64,000 bases of DNA from Phymatolithon calcareum (Eukaryota > Rhodophyta > Florideophyceae > Hapalidiales). Of the stretch, positions 53,531 to 64,000 are shown piece by piece. Position 1 is the stretch's first letter. Each line of letters begins with the position of its first letter. The DNA lies in the NCBI GenBank assembly GCA_977006965.1, contig OZ345372.1, forward strand, positions 62,001 to 126,000. Reading direction: 5' to 3'. The notes beneath the pieces are model-generated. The model saw only the letters and a list, made by a program, of their open reading frames with translations, was not told the origin of the DNA and did no database searches. The translations under genes and the position numbers were made by a program.

Positions 53531-54629
53531 ATTTACATGTGTCCATCTTCGAAAACAGAAGTGTTGACAGGGGCGCATTGTACGAGTCGCACCACCATTC
53601 CCATCATTACAACTGCATATTGTAGTCCATGATAGTCCATCAATTTTCGAGAACACGAACTACGTCGAAAGGATGATTCTCTCCGAAAAAGCTTGGAGCT
53701 CATTACTCTTTGTTCAGCTCTGAACGTATGTTGCTATTTTATTTCTTGTAGTACCAGCAAAAGCAGAGACATTGTCCCCGCGATGACAATAATTCGCATC
53801 AGAAAACATGAGGTTTATTGATTTTTTGATGCTACAGCAGTTAAAGACAAGAATATCCATGCTCCTCCGCACACTGAAAGCAACAAAAACAATGTATCTC
53901 ATCCTCCCAGTTTTTTTCAATGCAATTCAGAGGCTTTGTCGCAATGGCTTTGCCGCGCACTTGATTTGAACAGAAATGGTGGGCACTTTTCCCGCACAGT
54001 TTCCCCACCTACACCCCTTTTGATCTGGTTAATTGGCCCTTCCCTTGAAAAATAGTCTGTACTTACAGAGCACCAATTTGAGACCTTATTCTCAGCCACA
54101 GTTTTCTTCTGACGCCAACGGAGATAATTGATTCGCAGCTGAGGTGGAGATTTTTGAAAACGTCCCAAACGTAGAATTAGATGATTTTCCCGCTTTCTAG
54201 CGCGAGCTACGGCAGTGTCTGAATTCATCCTCTTCGTTTTTCGCACAGCAGGATGCCCGGGGAGATTTTTCTTTTTGCACTGCATACGGTACGATCGTGA
54301 CGTTTGTATTTTCCATTAAGATCGCTCGCAGACCTGAGAAGTTTTCCCTTTCTCACCGCAAAAGATGAAAAGTTCTTTCAACCTCTGTATATATTTCCCA
54401 TTAGCAGAAACCAAAGATTTTTCAATCTGAACTGCAACAGAGTCTCTCATTAACGTAAATTTCCGTCCTTACAGCATTCAAGGAATCTTTCACGGACAAT
54501 GCCTTGTGATTGATGGCCGCCGGATTTTTTTGAATAATCTGTGGTACACAATCGGCTAAAGAATCGGGGAATAGAACCGCAGGTAACAAGTAAAGGGAGA
54601 GTTTTTTTCAGAAGGGATTCTGATCTGCA
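53531..54629. other. Unannotated spacer
   Basis: No recognised feature. A minus frame at 54285-53917 (122 codons, basic) has no known motif. Confidence 0.4.
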
Positions 54630-55027
54630 ACTCCCAATGGCTGCAGTGAGCTATGGGTGTAGCATGGAAAATGAACCGCAGTGAGGATAATCCGAGGAAC
54701 TCTAGCTCGATGTCTGGATGGAGTCGGATGTGAACTCAGTGCGGGCGGGGATATTCTGGGATAACCCTGATGTAGGCCTTGATTGAAGAGCTATGTGCTC
54801 AGCAAGATCGTGTAATGGGAGACTATGACTTGGTCAGAACTCTGGCCAAGGGTCATACTATGCTAGCTAAATACTCAGATGTATGATCTCCGTCAAGCTA
54901 TCTGAGCGTCGCGATACCTACAGTGTAACGACTAGACAGAAGGTGCGACTGACCTGAGTCGTGCCGACTGCGTGGCAGCATGCTCGAGATGAACGGACAG
55001 ACAAACGGGCAGTCCTTGACTCTCACA
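54630..55027 (-). repeat. 3' LTR of copia-2 (left on the plus strand)
   Basis: 398 bp, about 97.7% identical to the other LTR by direct comparison. Confidence 0.88.
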
Positions 55028-55077
55028 CGCCCAATTTTTGCATGTCGGAGCACATCATCCGAGTGCCGGATGACAAA

Positions 55078-56610
55078 TTACTGCACTGGATGATCAACGC
55101 GGTGAGACTTGAGTAGATTTGCTAAAGCCTTTTTGCTTGAGATTTCGGTAAGCCCGTCGGCGGGATTGTGTTCGGAATAAATAAGTCCAATATTGTTGAC
55201 GAGTTTCTGGTCGTAAGCTTCACGCGTGGCGGAAATATCCAACATTAGACGGCGCTCTGTGGTATATCTGGCACAGGTGAGGATGTCAAATAATATTTTC
55301 GAATCGGTTAGCATTAAGATAGGGATTGTTTTGCGAAGTATCCGGGTAAGATCGTCGCGAATAATGTAAGCGTTGTCGAAGGCGTCAACAAAAGCTAGAG
55401 TCTCGCCTGCCATGGACGACCGTGTCACCCGCGATGACTTGTAAGACGAGTAGTGCAAGATTGCACATCGGTTTGATGCGTCATCAAATCAAATTAAGAA
55501 TCCGAGTTGCGATCGGTTTTCTGGGAGGTTGTTAAATGAAGCGTTAGCGTATACAACCAGGCGGAGTGTCTTTTAGTTCAGCTTCGGAAACTGCAGGAAG
55601 TAGTCAAGGGTAGATTTCAAGTAGGTCACGATACGGTTGGTGCTGGAGATTGCCTTTTCTATGAAACCTTTTCGGTGATTTGTGATGCGAGATAGACTGC
55701 ACAGGCGATGTCGGGTCGTGTATGGACAACCTAGAGAAGGTTTGCGCGTAGAGAGCGGAAGTGTGATCACGATGCATTAGTTGGTAAAATCCGGAGTTGA
55801 TGAATGTAGTGAGACTGGCACAATCTGTGCAAGTTTGGATTGGAGGAGTCGCAAAGTAATTCTGTGAAGATGAATCGCGACATGTCAGATGACGTAATCT
55901 CGAAATCAGACTTGATCGCATCCTGGAGTGTCTTCTTCGTCTCCTTTGTTCCAGCCTGTATGACGTCGTCGACGTATGCGCCGGAGAGGGCTACGAGTTT
56001 GTCAGTCTCACGGCAGAAGAACAGTGCGAAGTCGCCGGTTGTTTATTGCATGCGAAGGTTGTGTTGGTGAAACTTGGCAAACGTTTCGCACCAGAAGTCG
56101 CCGCTTTCTGTGAGACTACAGCGGTTTGACGATCTGGATGAGTTCGACTTTGCCCTGATTCATCTCTTTCGGTCGTATAAAGATTTTTCGCTTAAGATCA
56201 GATCCAGACTGCAAATATGCCTGTTTCAAGTCCAATGACCAAACATCTAGACCCAAAATTGTTGCGAGTGCTAGTATCAGTCGTAACTAGGACTGCTTTA
56301 GATTGACAGTCTTATGCACAGCAAAATCCTTCTCACGGTCGCGATGTCCTCCGAGTACGAACCGTGCCTTGTGTCTCACGCTACCATCACCATCGTGTTT
56401 GATCGAAAGAACGTATCGGCACGGTATGACGTTGGGGTGTGGGCCAGCTTCCTCCTCGATAACCAAGCGGAACGTCCCGCGTTCGATCAGTCCGAGGATT
56501 TCTTTTCGTTTCGAATCGTCAAAAAATGCGGTACGCGGGTCTCCAGGGTGGACAACTTCAGTCCAAAGAACTCGGGGAGGTCCGCATGAATAGGAGTCCG
56601 GCTTCGGCAT
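55078..56610 (-). pseudogene. copia-2 reverse transcriptase and RNase H
   Basis: RT: DDSKRKEILGLIERGTFRLV, IPCRYVLSIKHDGDGSVRHKARFVLGGH, then WSLDLKQAYLQS (catalytic D). In another frame LSGAYVDDVIQAGT carries the YVDD box at about 55985-55945. RNase H: SSRVTRSSMAGETLAFVDAFD, PILMLTDSKILFD and IYSEHNPADGLT near the C-terminus, an intact open frame of 126 codons (55458-55078). At least four frame changes separate the parts. Confidence 0.85.
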
Positions 56611-56851
56611 AGGATCACTAACTGGGGCTACTTCCGCTGGGCGAAGCTGCGCAATGTTGAAGGGACGCGGTCCGGTTGCATCGCCAGTGTGAAGACATAC
56701 TTCCTTTCCATTGATCGATGCGATGAGGTGTGGGCCTGTTTAGTGCTTTAGCCTTCGCGGTAGACATAAGCAGAGTCACCGGGGAGAAATTTCTGGCGCG
56801 CGGATGGGGGTGGGATGTACTTGAGGCCGCGGGAAATCAGTCTTTTTCGAA

Positions 56852-57874
56852 CTATTTTCTCGTACTCCTTCCGTGCTGTGACAAGATCTTGCTTCCGCTG
56901 ACGTTGGTCAGGGAATTCTCGCGGGTGTGGGGTTTGAAACGCTCAAGTTGGCGCACTGGCTGTGGTCGGGTTGTTCCCTGGCAAAAAGCCGAGGGCGCCG
57001 AGAAGCGGGGACCTTTATAGAAAAAGAATTGGATCAAGCAAACGCCCAAATGCGTAAGAATGTGTTCCATGCACCACCGGTGGATGAGTTTGGAATTTGT
57101 ACTTGCGTCCACAATGTGTAATACAGGAATCTTTTTGCCGTTTTGGTCTTGCAGGTACATGAGGTCAAGCAGTAGAGTTTAGTTAATTCGGACCTTATCC
57201 GGGTCTCTTATTCGGAAGACGAGCTGGCGAGGTGAGTATACTTTGAGCGTCTCACAGCTCATGGAGATTTCCTCCAGAACGGGACCGATGTGAGGGCCAA
57301 AGTTATCAGGTTTAGCCCTGGCAAGTGTGTTATACAGTTTACGCGCAGAAGGGTGGAAGAGATGGTGATGTAATCGCTCGAGGTTGGCGCGTGTTAGGAA
57401 AGAGGATTCTATGCTTTCCCACTTCCAGTAGACGTGTCCCAACTGTCTGGTGGCTGGTAATTTCCAGTTCCTAGCAACGCATTCGATTTCGTTGGTCACA
57501 GTTAGGGTCTGTATGGAGTGTGAATCTATTATGTCCAGGCCAATCAGAAATGGTATCCTTTCTCGAATAACACACATCTCTACGGGTATCATGTTCGACG
57601 GTGTAGGAATGAGTATCATAAGCTTCCGCATGGCAGTAGCGGAACCCTTCCCGAAGCGAAAGATCTGATAGCTCTTGCTCAGCTTGAAAGGGATTGAGTT
57701 TTCTCTGCAGTAGGCTTTTGCCTGAGGTAGTCCTATCACCGACGTTTGCGGGCCAGTGTCCATGAGAGCCCCATGAAATCGTTCTGTGTTTCGCTCTAGG
57801 GTCAAGTCCTTCAGCTGTACCAAGTCGAGTGATACTTGACAAACGTTTTGCCTGTGACCCCATTGGGACGGCAA
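56852..57874 (-). pseudogene. copia-2 protease and integrase region
   Basis: The protease motif GALMDTGPQTSVIGL lies in the open frame 57874-57179. It is followed by GLDIIDSHSIQTL and a GAG-pre-integrase segment (LERLHHHLFHPSARKLYNTLARAKP). The integrase begins MYLQDQNGKKIPVLHIVDAST (first D). The following core is shortened: sequence jumps to PVRQLERFKPHTREN, so the second D and the E are not visible. The integrase is probably deleted internally. Confidence 0.78.
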
Positions 57875-58314
57875 ATTGTGCTGTGGTCGTCTGTTAGGGT
57901 ATCGGCGCTTTCCAAGTATGCGGCATGCAAGATGCGGATGCGTATGATCAGCGCCACCTGAGGCGCTGCTCCGACGGAGTAACTTAGACGTTACTCGTTC
58001 TTACTGGCGTTGATGAAGCCGGCGTGTTCGACGTGAAGATTTGTTGTACAATCCGTCGCCGGGTGGCTTGCGCGCTGCTCCGAGGTTCAAATCGCGTAGT
58101 GGTGGCGGCTCTGCATTGTTTCCGCTGGATTCGTTCTGCTTGATAGCTCTGGGGTCGGGTTGAGTCTGTGGTAGTTCGTTTTCGTCATCATCAGAGTCCG
58201 GACTGAACTCTTGAAGGAAATCGTTTTCGGATGATGCTTCCGAGGGCAACACATCTCCACGCACTGATGTGCATGTATATGCTAGTGAGGGTTCCCCTCT
58301 TGCTTCACTGGCCT

Positions 58315-60299
58315 CTAAAAATCCGAGTCGTTCCGGTTAGCGTCAATGACGTTATTGAAGAGAGTGTTTGCATCGTCTTCAGCAGCTGCTTCTTCATACA
58401 CTAGGCATTCAATAACACTACCGAAAATGTTATCGAAAGTGTTATTGGTGTCCAGAATTCCGTTCTCACCGATACTGGTTCCCGCTAGAAATGTCGACGG
58501 TGAAGTCGATGCAAATGTACGGTATGATGAATACTCGTCATCGTCTTCTGATATTACCCAGAGAACAATTTTTGCCGCATCAGGTCTACCGTCCAGCCCT
58601 TGCATGAACATTTCAGACAAGAGAGTGGTTGGCGTACGACGGTTCGGGCATTCTCGACGACAGTGACCGATCTCCTTGCAACTTAGGCAAGGAGTCCTCG
58701 CTTTGAGTTGTTGCAGCTTTGAAGCAGAAAGACGATGTTTGATGCGGTTACCGGGTCCTCCTGTGACATTTCCACGCAACATTGACGCGATGTCAAGAGG
58801 GCGGCCGGTACTCAATTTTGATCGTGAATTTGCTATGGGCCGCTTGGGCGGATTGGCGTATGTTTCTCCGTAGTGTACGGGCGCTTCCAATAGTCTAGGT
58901 GCGCTCGCGGTGACGCCGTACGTCATAGGCATGGAGGTGTTACTTGCGTATGGAGCGCAAGATTTCCCGCTCCAGCTGAGTCATCTCTGAGTCTTCTGTT
59001 AGTTGTCGTCTATGAACAATATGGCACCTTTTCGTGTTCTGTTACGGATCGTATCGGTGAAATGACACTCGCATTCGTAAAGTCTCTATTTGTTATTGTT
59101 CCTTTTATATCAGAAATTATTAGACATTCACATTGTTGTACTTTCCGTAATTTCATTTTACGTTAGGGTTAGATCTTGTACTATCGTAATCTATATAAGT
59201 GTTACAAGACTCCGCATTTGATAAAAAAAAGCAAGGCCACCCCGAGAACAAGACCAGCCCTAGCACTGTTACTCAATATATCCACCTATCTCACATTATC
59301 CCCATATTTCGCCCCACACTGCGTTGTAAAACGCGGCTGTGGCTTCAAGTTTTTATGCATCGAATCCGGAGATATCGTGGAAAGCACTTACCAGTTTGCG
59401 CTCGGCAGAGGCGGCAAGTTGCGTCGTCAAATTTTGTTTCAACTGGCCAAAGGTACACTCTGTATTGGATGATTGAGAGTGCGCCATTTGGTTAGCGAGG
59501 GCTGTCTTAGACCAAGTGTATCCTTTCGTGGCGCGATACAGCATGTCGACTTTCGCATCTTCGACTGTGTATTGTTTTCGGGATAGTGGCGTGAGTGTGA
59601 GTATGCGCTGGTAAATGAGCTCCAGAGCTTCCATGTCGCTGAATTGGTGCTCGCGCTTTACCGACTCGAACGTCATATCGTTCAAGTAGTTGCGTGTGTG
59701 GAGTTAGTTCAGCAGATTGTTGAATTTTTATTCCAGATTTTGGAAGGCCTCACGGAGAGGGGGGACGATGCCGCGGAGATGAGAGTAATAGAACACTTCC
59801 GCTGGGCCTTTGAGGCAATGCACGAGCAGGAAGACTTGAATTTCGCCTGTGATTTTCTGGCTGTTGACAGCGGTCAGGTATCGACGCCGAATAACATGCA
59901 GGGATATTTTACCATGCATATCGCCAGAAAACTTGTCGTCGTCATTCTTAAAGGTTTTCTGTGTAGAAGATGCTGCGCATCCGGCGTTATCCTGGTGTGC
60001 GGCTTGGTTTTGCTGTGGTCGAATTCCATTCAGCGCAGGAGTTAGTTCCTGCTCTACGGCAGATGCTGCCCCACGGCGTGGATTGATATCGATACGGTTC
60101 AGTGCATCCGCGAGCATTGCTTGGTCATGCTGGAAAAGTGTTCCGGAAGTGGTTTTTGCAATCGGTTGCCAGGACCTCTATCGGTCTGTAATCTAAGTGC
60201 ATCAAAAAGGCGGCGAGCAATTTTGTATATCCGGGTATTCCAAAGCGAATGGTGCAAGTAAATCTCAGGGGTTAGTTCCTCTTGGAGATTTTCAAACAT
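58315..60299 (-). pseudogene. copia-2 gag with CCHC zinc knuckle
   Basis: Gag segments in order: FENLQEELTPEIYLHHS (60299-60099), then a frame at 60117-59728 with KISLHVIRRRYLTAVNSQKITGE and VFLLVHCLKGPAEVFYYSH. Next is 59685-59353 with SDMEALELIYQRIL and NTECTFGQLKQNLTTQL. The zinc knuckle is CLSCKEIGHCRREC (58690-58640), a C-x2-C-x4-H-x4-C motif, inside an open frame of 205 codons (58932-58315). A further acidic frame lies at 58264-58001. Frames are broken between the parts. Confidence 0.82.
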
Positions 60300-60563
60300 T
60301 GAATCTTAGTCGAGATCGAGAACGGCGAGCATAGGTAGAAGAGCGGCTTTGACATGATGATTGTCAGAGTACATATCTGCTATGGCTTGAAGTTCAGATT
60401 TAACTCCTGAGACTTCATGGGCAAATTGTTCAGGCTTTGGAGTCTCCATGATTTAGAGAAAAAGTGGTTGATTCGTTTTGATGAACAGTAGGTGTGCAGA
60501 AAAAAATTAGCACAGGTAGTCACTTGTGAAAATGAGTCACCTTGTACTTCGAAGTGATCGGGA

Positions 60564-60961
60564 ACTCCTAATGGCTGCAGTGAGCTATGGGTGTAACATG
60601 GAAAATGAACCGCAGGGAGGATAATCCGAGGAACTCTAGCTCGATGTCTGGATGGAGTCGGATGTGAACTCAGTGCAGGCGGGGATATTCTGGGATAACC
60701 CTGATGTAGGCCTTGATTGAAGAGCTATGTGCTCAGCAAGATCGTATAATGGGAGACTATGACTTGGTCAGAACTCTGGCCAAGGGTCATGCTATGCTAG
60801 CTAAATACTCAGATGTATGATCTCCGTCAAGCTATCTGAGCGTCGCAATACCTACAGTGTAACGACTAGACAGAAGGTGAGACTGACCTGAGTCGTGCCG
60901 ACTGCGTGGCAGCATGCTCGAGATGAACGGACAGACAAACGGGCAGTCCTTGAATCTCACA
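60564..60961 (-). repeat. 5' LTR of copia-2 (right on the plus strand)
   Basis: 398 bp. The internal sequence beside it (left on the plus strand) shows no obvious tRNA complement, so the primer site was not identified. Confidence 0.88.
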
Positions 60962-60988
60962 CTACACGTGGCATCAGCCAGTGCAAGC

Positions 60989-61073
60989 TATGCCGCGTCC
61001 TCGTAAACAGTCCACAATATAATGACTGGTAACGAGGACATTTTTGACTGGCTCTATGCCACGATTTGGATGA
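60989..61073. mobile_element. Fragment of the hairpin MITE family
   Basis: TATGCCGCGTCCTCGTAA...GACTGGTAACGAGGAC...CTATGCCACGATTTGGATGA matches the right end of the MITE at 26221-26613, including its hairpin. Truncated on the left by the copia-2 LTR. Confidence 0.7.
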
Positions 61074-61167
61074 TATCTCCTCTCTCGGCTCTCGCGATTT
61101 TCCCTCAAAAACGTTCCAGTATGATACGATGTAAATGAGCCTTCTTTTGGAAAAGTTCATTGCTTAG

Positions 61168-62346
61168 AGCATCTCCACCGGTTGACGCGAAAGCAAAATT
61201 ACACAAGAGAATGGCGTTCGCGTCAGAAACATTTCTCCACCGGCGGCGCCAACGCCAACCCAGGGACTGGTTTCGCCAAAAATAGAGGCCATCTTTTCAG
61301 AAATGGCTTCGATTTTTGGCAATGTGCCAATCGTTACGGAAAAATTACACGCAGCTTTGTTTCATACATGAAATACATTTTAAAATTTCAGGCTCCTCAA
61401 ACCACAACATAGATATGAAAAGAGATCGGCACAGGTCCTATAGTGCACGGGACAGCAATCCATCCCCCAGATGTACTGTACTGTGCTGTCCTCCCTGAAT
61501 CGGGGGCGCTCTTTAACTGCGGCTTGGGCACAGAAGAGATTGGAGCTGACCGGGTTCTCAGTTCCCGCACAAATCCATGTGAGACTCAGCCTCTAGAACC
61601 ACAAAGAGAACGCCCGCTGGAAGAGCTGGTGCCCCGCGATGGAAAAAATGCGTCTTTTTCGTGGTTAGGTCATGCCGTTTATCGTACGAAGCACGCTCCC
61701 TTGATATCGTCAAACTCGACCATGACGATCCGGCGCGGACAAGACTGGACGTCAGAACACCCACCCCCGCGTGCATCTGTGCGCCACACGACAGACCCGG
61801 GAAGTCCGTAAACGCGCATACGGCACTCCATGGATATACCGTGTCTCGACGCGAAAGACGTGGAAGAGCTCGTCTTGATAGACTTTTGCAGTAAGCGACG
61901 CCATGGTTACTACTTGTAGTAAAGGCGTATTTGCGTTTCTTCCAATTGCTTGGTAGAATCAGTGCCAATGTTTCCTGCATTTTGCGTATCTGCCAATATG
62001 TTCAGTCTGCCATGGGATATCTTGTCGGCGGTCTCATCGGGCTTTGGTCTCCCTCTCACGTGCGGATACGGCGCGGTAATATGCGGTACGAGACCATGCG
62101 GGGTGGGGTCGGTCGCACAGCATCAGAAAGATGTTGTACGGGGAGCTCGCCGCGCAGTAATCCTGACCGCACTATTCAAAACGATTATAAATAGTTCGAT
62201 ATGATTATTGGACGAATTGGCTTCCCTACCGGTGGGCGAGACACGAACGCCAACTTCAACTGAATTGGCTGTGAGTTGTTGGGTTAACATCTCAACCAAT
62301 AAGATACGTCAGATTTTTGGCGTTGGCGTCAACCGGTGGAGATGCT
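61168..62346. mobile_element. Non-autonomous DNA transposon candidate with perfect 21-bp TIRs
   Basis: The first 21 bases (61168-61188, AGCATCTCCACCGG...) are the exact complement of the last 21 (62326-62346). A related GGCGCCAACGCC phrase lies inside the left end (61245). The left flank contains TTA followed by G, as in PIF/Harbinger elements, but the right flank (ACAA) does not confirm a 3-bp duplication. Overlapping ORFs at 61443-61980 lack transposase motifs. Probably a non-autonomous element of about 1.2 kb. Confidence 0.78.
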
Positions 62347-62502
62347 ACAATCTTTTGCCGCGGGCGACATGCGATTTCAGTACTATGTAATGGACCAAGC
62401 GACAAAGGTATGGAGAGTCATACATGACCCTGCATATTGGGGTTCCGGTGCGCTACACGCCGTGGCGAAACAGTGACTGTGCGTTACACACTTACGGCTC
62501 CG

Positions 62503-62979
62503 TCAGATTTTCATGGGAGCTGAAATTCGATTGGACTCATCAAATTCCATACCACCTATCAAGTTGAGCAGACCCTCTCTCGTCTCTAAAAGAAACAGAT
62601 TAGCATCGACGCATATCGTTCGCAAAGCATGGTTTATTTGAGGGAGCAGCATATTATCAATCTGAATGTATAGAGGCCCAAGCATGGAGAAGCAAAACAA
62701 CCAAGCCTCCCCCTTGACATCTGATAGAGCAGTACTCTCTGCAGTTTCTTTTTCCCGCTTAATTTTTCTTGATCCCAGATGACCATTCCCGTTATGACGA
62801 CGAAATATTTCGTCAACTACAAATTGCTTGTCCACATGCTTGTGTTCTATGGAGAGAATGTAAACGGTCACAGGGGTTTCGCTTTCACGCAGTGTGACTA
62901 GACCACGAGGCTCACGACAGAGCATCATGGACAAAATGAAACCCACAACGGTACTTTGGTCGGAAATTTTGAATCGCAT
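62503..62979 (-). CDS. Hypothetical protein, 158 aa
   Basis: An ATG-to-stop frame on the minus strand with plausible composition (FILSMMLCREPRGLV, VTVYILSIEHKHVDKQFVVDEIF, MLLPQINHALRTICVD). It overlaps the first 53 bases of the LINE ORF on the other strand. Unrecognised; it may be a fragment of the locus the LINE entered, or chance. Confidence 0.3.
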   Translation of the reverse strand: MRFKISDQSTVVGFILSMMLCREPRGLVTLRESETPVTVYILSIEHKHVDKQFVVDEIFRRHNGNGHLGSRKIKREKETAESTALSDVKGEAWLFCFSMLGPLYIQIDNMLLPQINHALRTICVDANLFLLETREGLLNLIGGMEFDESNRISAPMKI

Positions 62980-64000
62980 TGGGATCTCTCATACCATTGC
63001 ACCTTCCCGCCAAAAAAATTGGTCGCCGTCAAGCGTCATTACCATCCTTCGTGGAGGTGATGTTGAGACCAACCCCGGGCCGCTGCGCATACTTCAGCTC
63101 AATTGCCGCTCGTTGCGGAGACCTGGACGAACGGCGCAGCTGTCGAAGCTGGCAAAGGACTCCAAGGCAGACATCTTGCTTCTTTCAGAAACATGGCTCC
63201 GTGAGGACGACACGACTCCACGAATCGCCGGATTCGGTCTGGTTAATCGAGCAGACAGGACGAACTTAACTGAACGTGGTGGCGGAGTAATCACCTATGC
63301 ACGATTTGGGCTACCTGTAACAAACCGAGGGACGAAACTCGGATACAAGGCAGAAGTGGCGGAACTCGACGTGAGATTGGGAGACTCTGGAAGATCTGTC
63401 CAGATATCCCACTTTTACGTCTCACCAGATGCCGCTACGCGCTTCGATTGGAGAATTATGCGGCAGGACTCCTTTCTCTTTGGAGACTGCAAAATCCATG
63501 GAACGTGGGATCCAGCGCATTACGACCCAACGTCATCGAGACTCCTGGAGGAATATCTGGAGATGACCGGACGAATTGTGCTTAATGATGGGAAACCAAC
63601 ATTTCTCGCACCCTCACGGCCCTCGGCCGTCGATATCGCCGCGTGCCCAGCCGAAAGTGTCTTGGAATGCCAGTGGAACGTTGTGCCAGCCACATTCAGT
63701 GACCACCTACCATGCTTGACGACGGTCAAGCCAATGAATCAATCGCGAAAACGTTTCGGTCGTGCTCGATGGTCTATAAAAAAGGCAGACTGGGAGAAAT
63801 TTGCCGCTAAGGTCGACGAAGTCTTACAAGTTCTCTCCGATGATGCGGGTACAATTGACGCAGAGAACCAACGCTTTGTTGAAGCAATACTCGCCGGGGC
63901 ACATCAAGCGATTCCAAGAGGAAATCTACGGGGTAAAATATCGTGGAATGATGCCGCAGCCATAGCCGTTAAAGAACGACAAGAAGCAGCACAGGCCTAT
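62927..64000 (+). CDS. LINE ORF with 2A peptide and APE-type endonuclease (3' partial, runs off window)
   Basis: Open without a stop from ATG 62927 (or 62936) to the window end, 358 codons. About 43 leader residues precede the 2A motif GDVETNPGP (63056-63082). The endonuclease domain starts right after: LRILQLNCRSLRRPG, ADILLLSETWL, GGGVITYARFG, LFGDCKIHGTWDP, SAVDIA and TFSDHLPCL. These are the standard motifs in standard order; the GDFNxHH motif is altered to GDCKIHGTWD. A connector follows (WSIKKADWEKF, KISWNDAAAIAVKERQ). By analogy with L1Tc/Ingi and other 2A-bearing LINEs, a reverse transcriptase and perhaps RNase H should follow beyond the window. It may be the 5' part of family L-R, but the two do not overlap. 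Confidence 0.9.
   Translation, partial: MDKMKPTTVLWSEILNRIGISHTIAPSRQKNWSPSSVITILRGGDVETNPGPLRILQLNCRSLRRPGRTAQLSKLAKDSKADILLLSETWLREDDTTPRIAGFGLVNRADRTNLTERGGGVITYARFGLPVTNRGTKLGYKAEVAELDVRLGDSGRSVQISHFYVSPDAATRFDWRIMRQDSFLFGDCKIHGTWDPAHYDPTSSRLLEEYLEMTGRIVLNDGKPTFLAPSRPSAVDIAACPAESVLECQWNVVPATFSDHLPCLTTVKPMNQSRKRFGRARWSIKKADWEKFAAKVDEVLQVLSDDAGTIDAENQRFVEAILAGAHQAIPRGNLRGKISWNDAAAIAVKERQEAAQAY
63056..63082 (+). promoter_or_regulatory. 2A ribosome-skipping motif
   Basis: Codes for GDVETNPGP, matching the D-(V/I)-E-x-N-P-G-P consensus, with a VITIL hydrophobic run just before it. During translation the ribosome is expected to skip the last glycine-proline bond, releasing the leader peptide from the endonuclease-RT protein. 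Sequence match is certain; activity is inferred. Confidence 0.88.

Larger units (their letters stand above)
54630..60961 (-). mobile_element. Ty1/copia retrotransposon with 398-bp LTRs (copia-2)
   Basis: Two 398-bp direct repeats (54630-55027 and 60564-60961) differ at about nine positions. In minus orientation the element reads TGTGAGAGTC at the LTR start, gag (60299-59353), zinc knuckle (58690), protease (57760), integrase (57400-56850), RT (56610-55950), RNase H (55458-55078) and a tract ending TTGGGCG before the 3' LTR. The flanks CTGCA and CTACA match at four of five positions if the LTR begins at ACTCC on the plus strand; a start at TGATC (9 bp further left) is possible. Many stops and frameshifts. 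Confidence 0.88.

Noticed and set aside
54621-54630. LTR of copia-2 starting at TGATC to give TG...CA ends
   Set aside because: The two copies differ at two of these nine positions and no target duplication results, whereas a start at 54630 gives CTGCA/CTACA. The issue remains open.
56730-57020. Plus-strand ORF inside copia-2
   Set aside because: It is antisense to the integrase and connector of the element and has no motif of its own.

Overview
This is eukaryotic DNA that consists almost entirely of transposable elements inserted into one another. No intact, recognisable housekeeping gene was found. The only recognised cellular gene is a decayed ABC-B type transporter (49084-50160, minus). 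The host cannot be named from sequence alone. The hAT and PIF/Harbinger transposases, with a Myb-like partner protein, resemble families I associate with oomycetes and other stramenopiles, and perhaps red algae; this is inference. Family labels (L-A to L-G, L-R, LTR-1) are mine.

Layout. 1-4.3 kb: unrecognised sequence and a truncated LINE (L-C). 4.3-9.5 kb: a full-length LINE (L-A) with a 13-bp target duplication, an intact ORF1, and an ORF2 broken by one TGA. 9.6-13.6 kb: three 5'-truncated LINEs on the minus strand. 13.6-14.5 kb: two 24-bp minisatellite arrays. 16-21.3 kb: a 51-bp LINE insertion and a three-level LINE nest (L-A plus, L-A minus, L-R plus). 21.3-24.4 kb: a hAT transposon split by a LINE. 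24.4-29.2 kb: one L-D LINE cut by an RTE-like LINE, a MITE and a small LTR element. 29-35.2 kb: further LINE 3' ends and a solo LTR. 35.7-39.2 kb: a decayed Harbinger element. 41.8-46.7 kb: a Ty1/copia element with 82-bp LTRs and a 331-bp TRIM inside its integrase. 47.5-53.5 kb: two RNase H LINE copies (L-R) and the ABC pseudogene. 54.6-61.0 kb: a second copia element on the minus strand with 398-bp LTRs. 61.2-62.3 kb: a DNA-transposon-like element with perfect 21-bp TIRs. 62.9-64 kb: the start of an endonuclease LINE ORF with a 2A ribosome-skipping motif near its N-terminus, running off the window.

How it fits together. Target-site duplications define most insertion boundaries: 10-14 bp for the RNase H-less LINEs, 7 bp for L-R, 4-5 bp for LTR elements and 9 bp for the MITE. 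They give a relative order of insertion. The LINE families other than L-R share a 3' end carrying AATAAA and, in most, a similar C-terminal peptide, so they look like relatives in one lineage.
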